From positions 59,461 to 123,460 of the forward strand of contig JAFWVK010000036.1 of NCBI GenBank assembly GCA_017518255.1: a stretch of 64,000 nt of DNA, written 5' to 3'. The position numbers and the translations under genes are program-made. The stretch comes from Oscillospiraceae bacterium. GTDB taxonomy: Bacteria > Bacillota > Clostridia > Oscillospirales > Ruminococcaceae. Positions 34,269 through 43,026 of the stretch are shown here, piece by piece. The notes under the pieces were generated by a model, which did not search any database, had not been told where the DNA came from, and saw only the letters and a list, made by a program, of their open reading frames with translations. Every line of letters starts with the position of its first letter. Positions within the stretch are counted from its first letter, which is position 1.

Positions 34269-34335
34269 AATAAGCCCTCCTTTTTCACATATCTGATTTC
34301 CTGCAATTTGTGCAAAGCAACCATAAACACTGCGT

Positions 34336-35646
34336 TCAGAATACTTTTGTCAATTCGTAATATGTATAAAATGTCTGTCCGTTTCTGGTAAACGATCCGC
34401 TCTTTTGTTCGGCTTCAGAAGCCCTTATTTCATATAATTCGAGGAGTTTATCCTGATGATTGTCCAGCCACTCGTCAAATTCCAAATCGGGGTTCTGTTC
34501 CGTTTTTTCCTCCAAATATTCCATAATCAATTCGGCGTCATCTATATCAACAATCTCTGTTTTTTGTTCAATGATATTACCGTCAGAATCCTTTGTGGTT
34601 TCTCTGCGGATATACCCTTTCACACATCCGAACAACTGATGAATCTGTTTAGGATGATCTGTAATGCTAAATGTATAGCAGTCCATTATCAGCTGTGCAT
34701 CCTGAATATCCACCAATCCGTCATTTGTGATATCGCCGAGCGGACGATCCAGTAGCTGAAAGATTGTTTTCTCCTGAGGATCTGCTTCATAATCTGCCAT
34801 ATACTGCTCAAGGGTGATTGGGGGTATTTTTTCTGCTATAGTTTTCGTGTAATATCTCTGAATGAAAACTGCATCGCAATAATCGACCGGTACTGCCTTT
34901 CCGAAAAGCATTCGCTCAACGCCGTCAACATTTCCCAATATCAGCTGTTCCTCTGTCAGACTGTATTTCTGATCAAGAGACTGACCGGATAAAACCCACC
35001 CGTAATAGTATAATGCAATCAGTGCATCTGATAGATCTACTATCCCGTTCATATCAATATCGCCGAGCTGATATTTCTGTAACAGTTCGGCAGCATCCAC
35101 ATGAGAATTATCATCCTGAACAGGCAGCGTTGTTCCGGTACTGTCAGCCGCCGTCTCAGAAACAGTGGTTTGCGTTGCTGCCGATGCCGTAGTTGCAGCG
35201 GTTGTACCTTTTACGGGATGACCGGTGTTTTTTTGTGTATTCTGCGTCACAGCGGGAGCTGCGGATTCCGCCGTTGTCGTCTGTGCGGTTGTCAATCCGG
35301 CTGTCGATTCGGTTGTCTGCGCGGACAAATCCGTGCCTGTGTCCGCAGATATAACAGTCGTAACAGTATTGTCTGAATGCAGCGCGGAATCTGATGTGGC
35401 CTGTGTCGCCGGAGCAGTCACCTCGGTAATCTCCGCAGAACTGTTCTGCTCCGTTATGGCGGAGTTGCGCGGCTTTTCGTTCCCGTAAATCATCGCAAAC
35501 ATCACGCCTGCAATCAGGAGGAAGCACGCTGCTGCTGCAATTCTGACGCTGTGCAGAGAAAAAAAGGATATTTTCCGTTTTGCCGCCGGTACAATCATAT
35601 CATCCGGCAGATCATTCAGCAGCTCGGCGAATTCCAGCGCATTCAT
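34336..35646 (-). CDS. Membrane-bound anti-sigma-like protein with two extracellular dockerins
   Basis: 436 residues. A short cytosolic N-terminus (MNALEFAELLNDLPDDMIVPA) resembles the sigma-binding end of ECF anti-sigma factors; a single membrane helix follows (about 33-53), then a Thr/Ser/Ala-rich stalk (about 58-180) and two dockerin-like domains: YQLGDIDMNGIVDLSDALIAL (quoted in part; about 190-275) and RPLGDITNDGLVDIQDAQLI (about 305-400). The second has an expanded loop with GCVKGYIRRE. Its ATG overlaps the sigma factor's stop by 4 bases. Inferred role: hold the sigma factor at the membrane until the dockerins sense something outside, possibly a cohesin. Confidence 0.8.
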   Translation of the reverse strand: MNALEFAELLNDLPDDMIVPAAKRKISFFSLHSVRIAAAACFLLIAGVMFAMIYGNEKPRNSAITEQNSSAEITEVTAPATQATSDSALHSDNTVTTVISADTGTDLSAQTTESTAGLTTAQTTTAESAAPAVTQNTQKNTGHPVKGTTAATTASAATQTTVSETAADSTGTTLPVQDDNSHVDAAELLQKYQLGDIDMNGIVDLSDALIALYYYGWVLSGQSLDQKYSLTEEQLILGNVDGVERMLFGKAVPVDYCDAVFIQRYYTKTIAEKIPPITLEQYMADYEADPQEKTIFQLLDRPLGDITNDGLVDIQDAQLIMDCYTFSITDHPKQIHQLFGCVKGYIRRETTKDSDGNIIEQKTEIVDIDDAELIMEYLEEKTEQNPDLEFDEWLDNHQDKLLELYEIRASEAEQKSGSFTRNGQTFYTYYELTKVF

Positions 35647-36212
35647 AATAACCCCTCCTTCCTGAGATATGTATGCAGCTTTTTGCGCAGTCTGGACAGA
35701 ATCACCTGCACATTGTTTTCGCTTGTCCCGAACGCTGCCGCAAGATCCGCGTATGAAGAAAACTGCCAGTATCGGCGGACAAAAAGATCGCGCTGCTTCT
35801 GCGGAAGCGATTGCAGAAAGCGGGTGATTGCCGCAAGCAGCTCGCGCCGCTCCAGCTCAGACTGCACCGTTTCCGTATCTGCCAGCAGTTCCGAAAGTTC
35901 TTCCAGAGCCGCATGCTGCTGCCCGCCGCCGCGTTTTTCTCTTTGCCGTGCTTTATACCGGTCAAGCGCCGCATTCCGGACGATTTTCAGCAGATAAGCG
36001 CAGAAATTATCCGGCTGCATCGGCGGGATTGTCTTCCAGACCTGCAATAGCGCGTCATTCATGCATTCCTCGGCATCCTGATCGTTTCCGAGAATATCGC
36101 GCGCAACGGATTTACAGAGCGCTCCGTACCGCTTGACGGTCTCTTTGAGCGCCTGCTCGTCTCTGTTATGCAGCATCAAAAGAATTCTTCTGTCTGTTAT
36201 GGCAATCACCAC
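35643..36212 (-). CDS. ECF RNA polymerase sigma factor
   Basis: 189 residues: region 2 (GNDQDAEECMNDALLQVWKT, DNFCAYLLKIVRNAALDRY) and region 4 (SLPQKQRDLFVRRYWQFSSYADLAAAFGTSENNVQVILSRLRKKL, quoted as landmark) with no region 3, as in ECF (group 4) sigma factors. Start codons available are two adjacent GTGs (36212, 36209) just after AAAGGG; spacing is short, so the exact start is uncertain. First gene of the operon with the dockerin anti-sigma-like protein. An ECF-type promoter lies upstream, suggesting autoregulation. Confidence 0.9.
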   Translation of the reverse strand: MVIAITDRRILLMLHNRDEQALKETVKRYGALCKSVARDILGNDQDAEECMNDALLQVWKTIPPMQPDNFCAYLLKIVRNAALDRYKARQREKRGGGQQHAALEELSELLADTETVQSELERRELLAAITRFLQSLPQKQRDLFVRRYWQFSSYADLAAAFGTSENNVQVILSRLRKKLHTYLRKEGLL

Positions 36213-36236
36213 CCTTTGCGTTTGCCTTTAATTATT

Positions 36237-36264
36237 CAGACGACGTTTTCCGGAAAAACTTACA
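36237..36264 (-). promoter_or_regulatory. Candidate ECF-type promoter of the sigma operon
   Basis: Minus-strand TGTAAG (36259-36264), 16-base spacer, CGTCTG (36237-36242), close to the TGTAAC / CGTCTA pattern of several Firmicutes ECF promoters. No good housekeeping promoter was seen at this place. It lies about 25 bases upstream of the sigma factor start codon. Confidence 0.6.
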
Positions 36265-36283
36265 CAGCTTCCGAAGAATTATC

Positions 36284-36324
36284 AAAAAACAAACCGCCTG
36301 CTGTGGGTTGACAGCGGGCGGTTT
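36284..36324 (-). terminator. Terminator of the small lipoprotein gene
   Basis: Stem AAACCGCC / GGCGGTTT (36291-36298, 36317-36324) with further inner pairing, followed on the minus strand by GTTTTTTG. Confidence 0.8.
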
Positions 36325-36335
36325 CATTGTGCCGG

Positions 36336-36626
36336 TCAGTCGAACGGGTGAACTTCTTTGGTTCCCTCCCGGAGAATACTGGTAATATCCTCGCGCAGAG
36401 AATCCAGCGCACTCTCGGCTTTCTCAGCCAGACTTCTCTTTGATGTTGTGCTCAGATCCGTTTCACTGATGACGGTTGTGTCTGTCTGCGAAACAGACTG
36501 TTCTGCTGCATGATCCGCAGAGCTTTCGGAATCCTTCCGGCCGCAGGATGTCAGCAGCAGAAGTCCGCTCACGGCAGAAAGCAGCACCGCTGCTGTCCGT
36601 TTTGTGATTCTTGCATTCTTTGCCAT
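36336..36626 (-). CDS. Small putative lipoprotein
   Basis: 96 residues from the ATG at 36626 (GGAAAGGA upstream). The N-terminus is basic, then a hydrophobic stretch with lipobox LLTSC, then a Ser/Thr/Glu-rich spacer and a short amphipathic C-terminal helix. No domain recognised. Between the transglutaminase operon and the sigma operon, with its own terminator. The 278 bases upstream (36627-36904) show no gene and no convincing promoter. Confidence 0.7.
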   Translation of the reverse strand: MAKNARITKRTAAVLLSAVSGLLLLTSCGRKDSESSADHAAEQSVSQTDTTVISETDLSTTSKRSLAEKAESALDSLREDITSILREGTKEVHPFD

Positions 36627-36904
36627 GATTCTGCCATTCCTTTCCGCCCGTATGCCAATCATACAGGGCAAGAATAGATTTTCCGGTCTTCCGGCTTTTA
36701 TACAGCGGAATAATATGGCAATTTTCTCTTGACTTATAACACCTTCAACAGATCTTTCAACAATCACAGGCTGTGTGCTGCTGCTTTTACGCGGTTTTTG
36801 TCATTTATCTGCCGCTCAGCCACAGCTTTTCAACAAATTCGGCTTCGCAAAATGTTGCAAACCGGTATAAGAATATACATCCGGAAGGTCATTCTATGCA
36901 TGCA

Positions 36905-39322
36905 TCAGCCGGCTGCGGCAGATTTTTTCTGCCGGTTTGTTTCACGATTTTGTTTTTTCTTACGTTTCAGTGCAGGCTTGTAGGCGTCGTATGCAGCGCA
37001 GTAAATCCGGTACACGCGCTCTGCGGTTTCCTTTGTGCATCGGTTGGCATAGACCGTTTGCTCGATTCCCTCCAGCAGATCACCCAGATTCAGATTCAGA
37101 AACGCAGCCTGCTCTTCACAGAGCACACGAGCGGTTTTGGAGGGGTCTGCCTTCCACTGTTTCCGGAGACGTGCAAACGCATCCTGCACAGAACTTGCAT
37201 CCATAGCCTTCCGGAACCGGCGGCGGAACTGCTTCTCCCGGACAGCAGGGATAATCCATGCAACGGTTACAATCACGAGCATCGCAATGCCGAACAGAAT
37301 GATTCCGGAATATTGCAGCGCCAGAATCACGCCGCCGCGGTTCTGATCATCCTCTGTATTGCTCGGAGCCGTTGCGTCTATCATCATCCAGCCGTAGCCG
37401 GAGATATACACATCGGTAAAGGCGTGTGCGTGCGTTGTTTTAACCACATACTCCTCGTCCTCGCGTTCGCTCATCATATAGCCCTCGACATAACGGACAG
37501 GAAGACCGACAGCACGGCAAAGCTCCGCCATTGCGCTGGCAAACTGATAGCAGACGCCTTCCTTATTCCGGAAGAGGAAGGTTTCGACATTATCGGAAGC
37601 GGATTTCCGGAAACCGAGCGAATAGCGATACTCCCCGTTTTTCAGATAATCGCAGATTGCCATAGCCTTTTCATAATCCGTCGTCAGACCGTCGGTAATC
37701 TGCATGGCAAGCTCCCGCACAGCCTCCGGCGTTTCCGATGCAACGGACTGCGCATATTCCACAGCGGAAAGGTAGTTTTTCACTGCTCTGTCAGTCGCCT
37801 TGCTGTAATCGGAACCGTCATCCGGAATCACATCCCGCAGATCAAGCAGAAATGACGACCACTCCCAACTCTCAACAGCAGACATCAGCGCCTGGGCGGC
37901 ATCTGTATTCGCGTAACGGTCACTGAGATATTTCAGACTGTATTGTTCGCGGTAAATCCGGTCGGTATCCTGAGTATACCGGAAAATGATATCACTTTGA
38001 TTCTGCTTAAAGCGCATGCCCCAGTTGCTGACGGAAACAAGACCTGCCGTATGCAGCGGCGCCGGATAATATCCGGTTGAGAAAGATGCAAACAGAACGT
38101 CAAGACCAAGGTAATAGTCTTCTTCACCCGCATCCGCCTGAAGCAGCGGTTCCAGATGCCATTTTCCGGCGAATTCCGGATTTGTCTGTGCAGCATACTG
38201 CACGAGCTGCACCAGTTCCGCCGGACTCTGCTCATCCGAAGCTGTAAAGAAATAGGACATCACCATCCGGTACCTGCTGTCATCTATATTCGGAATTCTG
38301 TCATAATCGGAAGCTGACCAGCTGTCCGAAGCATAATGGTAATCCGTAAATGTCCGGACGCGAAGATTCAGCGGCTCGCTGCCCCTTACATGATACAGCG
38401 TTCGGTTGAGGTTTTTTGAAGAATAATTGCCGCCGTCTGAGGTATCCATAAAGCCGTTGAGCGCATCTTCCAGATAACTGGAAAGTGCAGTCAGATCAAG
38501 CATATTGTCCATGACTGTCCGGTCTGCCTTTACCTCCGGCTTCGGCAGTATCAGAATCAGAATACTGGCAGCGGCAAGAAAAATTCCGGTGGACTGAAGG
38601 AATCTGCCGTCGAGCACTTCCGGCTTGACCTTGGCAAAGCGGGAGCGCTTTGCCGGTGCCGAAAGACCGCTGACGGTATCCGGGTGATAAATCTGCACCA
38701 CGGAGCTGTCCTCCGTATGTGCCTGCCGGCAATAAACCATTACGGCAAAATAACAGAACAGCAGAATCAGGATCGACAGAACCGGCATGGTCTCGTTTTC
38801 CTTGGCGTAGATCGCAAACGGAAACAGCATGACCACAAAGGACATCAGCACCCGGTAATACACCATTGTATAGTAGTAGGCAATGGTCGCGATAAAATAA
38901 GTATAGAGAATAAACAGGGCAATCGTATAGCCCGGATATGCGGTCACAAGCACCGACTGCGGCGTCAGATACCAGACCCAGAACGCAAGCTGCTCGTTTG
39001 CATTCTCCGGACCGAACACGGCATCATCATAGCCGAGCCGGATCATCACTGTTGCGCAGAACAAAAACAGCGCACCGGCAGCGATATACGCGGCACCGCC
39101 GAGCAGAGGATGCTTCCGGACATACCCGAACAGCCGGAACAGCCCTGCCTGAATCACAATACTGATGAGGATGATCGGGAGGATAAACTTCGGCGCATAG
39201 TGATAGAACATGCCCGAAACAATTGTCACCGAGAACAGAAGCGGAATCCGTGCAGGCTGAAGAAGCCAGTGCAGAAGCCGCTGCAAAATGCTGCCCTCCC
39301 GCAGTAAAGAAGGCTTTTTCAA
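36905..39322 (-). CDS. Transglutaminase-like membrane protein (TgpA type)
   Basis: 805 residues: five or six N-terminal membrane helices (to about 195), another at about 245-265, an extracytoplasmic transglutaminase-like domain with the catalytic triad in EGVCYQFASAMAELCRAVG, THAHAFTDVYI and WMMIDATAP (about 595-680), a last membrane helix and a basic cytosolic tail. TgpA-type proteins stand with DUF58 and MoxR proteins in many bacteria; the function is unsettled (protein cross-linking or proteolysis has been proposed). Last gene of the moxR-DUF58-TgpA operon. Confidence 0.88.
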   Translation of the reverse strand: MKKPSLLREGSILQRLLHWLLQPARIPLLFSVTIVSGMFYHYAPKFILPIILISIVIQAGLFRLFGYVRKHPLLGGAAYIAAGALFLFCATVMIRLGYDDAVFGPENANEQLAFWVWYLTPQSVLVTAYPGYTIALFILYTYFIATIAYYYTMVYYRVLMSFVVMLFPFAIYAKENETMPVLSILILLFCYFAVMVYCRQAHTEDSSVVQIYHPDTVSGLSAPAKRSRFAKVKPEVLDGRFLQSTGIFLAAASILILILPKPEVKADRTVMDNMLDLTALSSYLEDALNGFMDTSDGGNYSSKNLNRTLYHVRGSEPLNLRVRTFTDYHYASDSWSASDYDRIPNIDDSRYRMVMSYFFTASDEQSPAELVQLVQYAAQTNPEFAGKWHLEPLLQADAGEEDYYLGLDVLFASFSTGYYPAPLHTAGLVSVSNWGMRFKQNQSDIIFRYTQDTDRIYREQYSLKYLSDRYANTDAAQALMSAVESWEWSSFLLDLRDVIPDDGSDYSKATDRAVKNYLSAVEYAQSVASETPEAVRELAMQITDGLTTDYEKAMAICDYLKNGEYRYSLGFRKSASDNVETFLFRNKEGVCYQFASAMAELCRAVGLPVRYVEGYMMSEREDEEYVVKTTHAHAFTDVYISGYGWMMIDATAPSNTEDDQNRGGVILALQYSGIILFGIAMLVIVTVAWIIPAVREKQFRRRFRKAMDASSVQDAFARLRKQWKADPSKTARVLCEEQAAFLNLNLGDLLEGIEQTVYANRCTKETAERVYRIYCAAYDAYKPALKRKKKQNRETNRQKKSAAAG

Positions 39323-39348
39323 TTCCGTTTCACCACACTTTCCGTTCT

Positions 39349-40635
39349 TTATTCTCCGCCCGCGTGTAGAATTGTCCGTTCAGGCGTCGTCAGCCAGAGC
39401 GAGCCGTTCTTCGGGACGCTGAATGCATCCGCGCTCTGCTCCGGTACAATCAGATACAGCAAAGCAGGGTACTGCTCTGCTGCGGAGAGAGTTTCCGCAC
39501 CCGTATGCGTTGTAAAATACATCAGAAGTGTTCCGCTGTTCTGATCGAGCTCCGGCGGCAGCAAAGGCGCCGTTTCCAGCTCCTCTTCACTGCGGCAGCC
39601 TCCCCGCAGCAGCGCGACGGAAGCCACGGCAAGCTGCTCCGGTTCATCCAGCACCAGCGTGCTCCATTCCGCATTCTGATCGGTATAATAGAGCGTGCAG
39701 GGATAACCGTTTTTCGCACAGAGCATCAGAAATCCCAGCGCAGTTTCAATCATTTGCTCTTCAACGCGCAGACGCTCGGTCATCGGGATCTCCCGCCGGT
39801 CGCGGCGAAAATCCAGTACAACCGAAAGCCGTGCAAGCGCAACCGGTTCATCCTTCCGAACCATCAGATGCCGGCGCTTGGAGGAGAGCTTCCAGTTGAT
39901 GCGTTTGAGAGAATCGCCGGGGATATAATCCCGGTGTTCGTAACCCGGAACAGCCGATGCTGAATGCAGCGGCATCGCATTGGAATCTTCGTCGGAATCC
40001 ATAACCGCCGTTGAAACAGAGCGGAACAATTCGCTGTTTACTTTCAGTTCCGGAATCTCCGGTGTTACCGTAATCTTTTCCGAGCACTTCAACGGAATCC
40101 GGAAGCGGAACATCCCCAGAAAATCGGAGAGGCGGCATCCGGAAAGCGTCACCTCCCCCGCCCCGCAGAAGCGCGGGAGCAGCGGAAACCGGTATTCAGC
40201 GGAACGCTCTGTTCCGAACGAAAGGCAGATCGGAAGCTGATCCGGCGAAAGCGCCACACGTCGGCGCTTCTTCCAGCGTGCATAATTCTGCCTTGCCCGC
40301 AGGCTCCCGATTCCGACCGGCGGCGGCGGCAGTTCGTCCGCATTGGGATTCAGCGGTTCAAAATGCGCATCGGCAGACAGAATCAGCCGCAAAAACGGCA
40401 GCGGCAGAAAGGTATCCTTTGTCAGCGTAATTACCGCAGAAATATGCTGCTGCTTCGAGACGGTATCCGGCAGCTTCAGCGAGATGCTGATTTTCTTCCG
40501 AACCAGCAGTGTCATCAGCAGCGAAAGCAGCGGCATCAGCAGCAGAAACGCCAGCATCAGCACCCCGATTGCACCGTCGAGATACCGCATAAAAATTACT
40601 GCAATACCGATTGCGCAGAGATATCCCGCGATCAT
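39349..40635 (-). CDS. DUF58 protein
   Basis: 428 residues with two N-terminal membrane helices and a vWA-like cytosolic part containing the DUF58 hallmark PGYEHRDYIPGDSLKRINWKLSSKR (landmarks RDYIPGDSLKRINW). The family is almost always adjacent to MoxR ATPases. The ATG overlaps the moxR stop by 4 bases. Confidence 0.9.
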   Translation of the reverse strand: MIAGYLCAIGIAVIFMRYLDGAIGVLMLAFLLLMPLLSLLMTLLVRKKISISLKLPDTVSKQQHISAVITLTKDTFLPLPFLRLILSADAHFEPLNPNADELPPPPVGIGSLRARQNYARWKKRRRVALSPDQLPICLSFGTERSAEYRFPLLPRFCGAGEVTLSGCRLSDFLGMFRFRIPLKCSEKITVTPEIPELKVNSELFRSVSTAVMDSDEDSNAMPLHSASAVPGYEHRDYIPGDSLKRINWKLSSKRRHLMVRKDEPVALARLSVVLDFRRDRREIPMTERLRVEEQMIETALGFLMLCAKNGYPCTLYYTDQNAEWSTLVLDEPEQLAVASVALLRGGCRSEEELETAPLLPPELDQNSGTLLMYFTTHTGAETLSAAEQYPALLYLIVPEQSADAFSVPKNGSLWLTTPERTILHAGGE

Positions 40636-41573
40636 GGCTCTGTTTCCATCGGGACCGGAACCGTTTCCAGTACATCCCGGATCACATCACGTGAATCACC
40701 GTGCTGCGACTTTCCCTTCGGTGAGAGAATCAGTCGGTGCGCCAGAACGCTCTCCGCCATCGTCTTGACATCATCCGGAACCGCAAAAGTTCTTCCGGAA
40801 AGAAATGCATTCGCTTTGGATGCCTTATAAAGCGCAATCGAGCCGCGCGGAGAAGCGCCCAGTGTCAGTGCATCATGCTTCCTTGTTGCGGAAACAATCC
40901 GCAGAATATAACGCTTGACGGCATCGCTGACGTAAATCTCTTCCACCTCGCTCTGAAGCTGCAAAATATCCTCCGGATGCAAAACCGCCTCTGCAATATT
41001 CTCCAGCGGATTATGATGCTCGGTGCGGGAGAGAATTTGCAGCTCCTCCTCCTCGGAGGGATAGCCCATGCTGATGCGCATAAAGAAACGGTCCATCTGC
41101 GCCTCAGGGAGATGATAGGTTCCGTATGTTTCAACGGGATTCTGTGTTGCAAGCACCATGAAAGGCTGCGGCAGCCTGTGGGTTACGCCGTCAATGGAAA
41201 TCTGATGCTCCTCCATGACTTCCAGAAGCGCAGACTGCACCTTCGGAGAGGCGCGGTTGATCTCGTCCGCAAGCAGGAAATTGCACATCGCAGCACCTGC
41301 GCGGTATTCCAGTTCAAAGGTATTCTGATTCACCATGGAATAGCCGGTGATATCGGAAGGCATGACATCCGGAGTAAGCTGGATACGATTGAAGCTGCCG
41401 CCGATTGAACGGGAGAGCGCTGCGGCAAGCTGCGTCTTTCCGACACCGGGAACATCCTCAATCAAAATATGTCCGTTGCAAAGCAGACCCGCAACTACGC
41501 AGCGAATCACGCTGTCCTTTCCGACAATGACTTTTGCAATGCTTTCCGTAAGCTTTTCAATCTCTGTATGCAT
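40632..41573 (-). CDS. MoxR-family AAA+ ATPase
   Basis: 313 residues. Walker A EDVPGVGKTQLA, Walker B FLLADEINRASPK, sensor 1 VLATQNPVE and a C-terminal lid domain with GASPRGSIALYKASKA. MoxR ATPases act as chaperones for maturation of vWA-domain partners, here presumably the DUF58 protein. AAAGGATA precedes the ATG; promoter at 41607-41635. Confidence 0.93.
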   Translation of the reverse strand: MHTEIEKLTESIAKVIVGKDSVIRCVVAGLLCNGHILIEDVPGVGKTQLAAALSRSIGGSFNRIQLTPDVMPSDITGYSMVNQNTFELEYRAGAAMCNFLLADEINRASPKVQSALLEVMEEHQISIDGVTHRLPQPFMVLATQNPVETYGTYHLPEAQMDRFFMRISMGYPSEEEELQILSRTEHHNPLENIAEAVLHPEDILQLQSEVEEIYVSDAVKRYILRIVSATRKHDALTLGASPRGSIALYKASKANAFLSGRTFAVPDDVKTMAESVLAHRLILSPKGKSQHGDSRDVIRDVLETVPVPMETEP

Positions 41574-41606
41574 AACGGTATCCTTTCATAGAAAGATTTC
41601 CTCTAA

Positions 41607-41635
41607 ATTATACCATATTATACAGGATAATTCAA
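41607..41635 (-). promoter_or_regulatory. Promoter of the moxR operon within a repeat copy
   Basis: Minus-strand TTGAAT (41630-41635), 17-base spacer, TATAAT (41607-41612) with extended -10 TGG. It occupies the same position in the dispersed repeat as the thrH and DUF3793 promoters. Confidence 0.75.
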
Positions 41636-41700
41636 TGGATAAAGTGTAAAAGGTTTGGTGAAATCTATATGATGCTGTTACGGATCCCGGCACTGCCGGT
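41607..41700. repeat. Diverged single copy of the promoter-bearing repeat
   Basis: Shares ATTATACCATATT, TTCAATGGATAAAGTG, CTGTTACGGA and CCCGGCACTGCCGG in order with the repeats at 15412 and 60248. Confidence 0.6.
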
Positions 41701-41721
41701 TCTGTTTTTTGATTTTGCCCA

Positions 41722-41750
41722 TTGTTTTTTTTCCTTTCTTATGATATAAT
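41722..41750 (+). promoter_or_regulatory. Promoter of the serine acetyltransferase gene
   Basis: TTGTTT (41722-41727), 17-base spacer, TATAAT (41745-41750) with extended -10 TGA. Only about 25 bases remain for the leader, so no T-box or riboswitch fits. Confidence 0.75.
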
Positions 41751-41781
41751 ATTATCAATTCAGAGTGAAGGAGGAAATCCT

Positions 41782-42738
41782 ATGATGCACAGAATGGATG
41801 AAAAAATCGAGCATCTGACCGATACGCTGAAAGCCGATTATACTGAGGGCAGAACCATCGACGCTCTCATTAAATTCGATCATCCGGATAAAAATATCGT
41901 AATTGACATTATCTATAAGCTCCGCCAGATTATTTTCCCCGGTTTTTTCCGTGACCCGAATTATCATGTTTATACGCTCCGGAACCAGATTTCCATGCTC
42001 CTTGAGGATATCATTTTCAACCTCACAAAGCAGATTACGATTGTTCTGGAGTATCTGCCGGAAATGAAAGCATCCGGCCCTGCGGCGATGGCTGCAAAGG
42101 CGGAGGAGATCACGTTCGCATTCCTCGAAATGATTCCGAAAATCCGTGACCTGATCGAAACGGATGTTGAGGCAACCTATGACGGAGACCCTGCTGCATT
42201 CAATAAAGACGAGATCATCTATTCCTATCCGGGACTGTTTGCGATTTTTGTCAACCGGATTGCCCATGAACTGCATCTGCTCGGCGTGCCGCTGATTCCG
42301 CGCATCATGACAGAATATGCGCACAGTCAGACCGGTATTGACATCCATCCGGGCGCTTCCCTCGGCAGATACTTTTTTATCGACCACGGTACCGGCATTG
42401 TAATCGGTGAAACAACCGTCATCGGGGATAATGTCAAGGTATATCAGGGCGTGACGCTCGGTGCGCTCTCGACGCGCGGCGGTCAGCAGCTGAAATCCAA
42501 AAAACGTCACCCGACCATCTGCGACAATGTCACGATTTATTCGGGCGCATCCATTCTCGGCGGCGATACTGTGATCGGCAGAGATGTTGTCGTCGGCGCG
42601 AACGCATTTATCACACATTCCGTGCCGGACGGCGCCAAGGTCAGCATCAAAACACAGGAGCTCCGTTACCGCTATAACAGCAGTCATCCGGAAAAAACAG
42701 AGCAGGAAGATGACAATGCATGGTTTTACATCATCTGA
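41782..42738 (+). CDS. cysE: Serine O-acetyltransferase (CysE/EpsC-like)
   Basis: 318 residues from the ATG at 41782, after AAGGAGGA. The N-terminal helical part of about 170 residues is followed by a left-handed beta-helix of hexapeptide repeats: GIDIHPGASLGRYFFIDHGTGIVIGET (landmarks HPGASLG, DHGTG, VIGET), GVTLGALSTRGG and ILGGDTVIGRDVVVGANAF. This makes O-acetylserine for cysteine synthesis. Longer than E. coli CysE because of the helical N-terminus, as in the EpsC-type enzymes of anaerobes. Monocistronic. Confidence 0.9.
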   Translation: MMHRMDEKIEHLTDTLKADYTEGRTIDALIKFDHPDKNIVIDIIYKLRQIIFPGFFRDPNYHVYTLRNQISMLLEDIIFNLTKQITIVLEYLPEMKASGPAAMAAKAEEITFAFLEMIPKIRDLIETDVEATYDGDPAAFNKDEIIYSYPGLFAIFVNRIAHELHLLGVPLIPRIMTEYAHSQTGIDIHPGASLGRYFFIDHGTGIVIGETTVIGDNVKVYQGVTLGALSTRGGQQLKSKKRHPTICDNVTIYSGASILGGDTVIGRDVVVGANAFITHSVPDGAKVSIKTQELRYRYNSSHPEKTEQEDDNAWFYII

Positions 42739-42751
42739 ATCAGAATGCAGC

Positions 42752-42779
42752 AGAGCCGGAATAACTGGATTCCGGCTCT
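42752..42779 (+). terminator. Terminator hairpin of cysE, copy without T run
   Basis: Hairpin AGAGCCGGAAT / ATTCCGGCTCT over 28 bases. It is identical to the hairpin at 42994-43021 but is followed directly by the repeat element instead of a T run. Confidence 0.8.
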
Positions 42780-42993
42780 CAGCTTGTAGATAAAGTGCCT
42801 CCGACGGATTCAAAATGGGGGCTGCTCCCGCGCTGCGCTGTGTCGAGTTTCCATACCCCGTCGTATAGAAAATAGATGTATTATCTTTATTTTTATATCT
42901 AATGGGATTCCAAAGGGACTTTGTCCCTTTGGCGGGGGTTGGGGCGGAGCCCCATTATGGATGCATCGCAGATACCGCTTTTTCGACAGACAG
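42780..42993 (-). repeat. Terminator-flanked repeat element, complete copy 1
   Basis: A 214-base non-coding element between two identical 28-base hairpins. Read on the minus strand it begins GTCTGTCGAAAAAGCGG, contains GGGGCTCCGCCCCAACCCCC and a stem made by AAAGGGACAAAGTCCCTTT, and ends CTACAAGCTGA. The ends match the copy at 59090-59343. Confidence 0.8.
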
Positions 42994-43026
42994 AGAGCCG
43001 GAATAACTGGATTCCGGCTCTTTTTA
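42994..43026 (+). terminator. Terminator hairpin of cysE, copy with T run
   Basis: Same 28-base hairpin as at 42752-42779, followed by TTTTTATTA. It is presumably the original end of the cysE transcript; it could also act on the convergent gene at 43027. Confidence 0.8.

Noticed and set aside
36627..36904. Plus-strand small genes between the lipoprotein and the transglutaminase gene
   Set aside because: The frames there overlap the minus-strand genes, have no ribosome site and no recognisable domain; I see nothing in this stretch.
41751..41781. T-box or SAM-type riboswitch before cysE
   Set aside because: Only about 25 bases lie between the promoter and the ribosome site, too short for any such element.
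42780..42993. Insertion sequence with its own transposase
   Set aside because: The element is about 210-250 bases and has no coding frame; if mobile, it must be moved by something encoded elsewhere.
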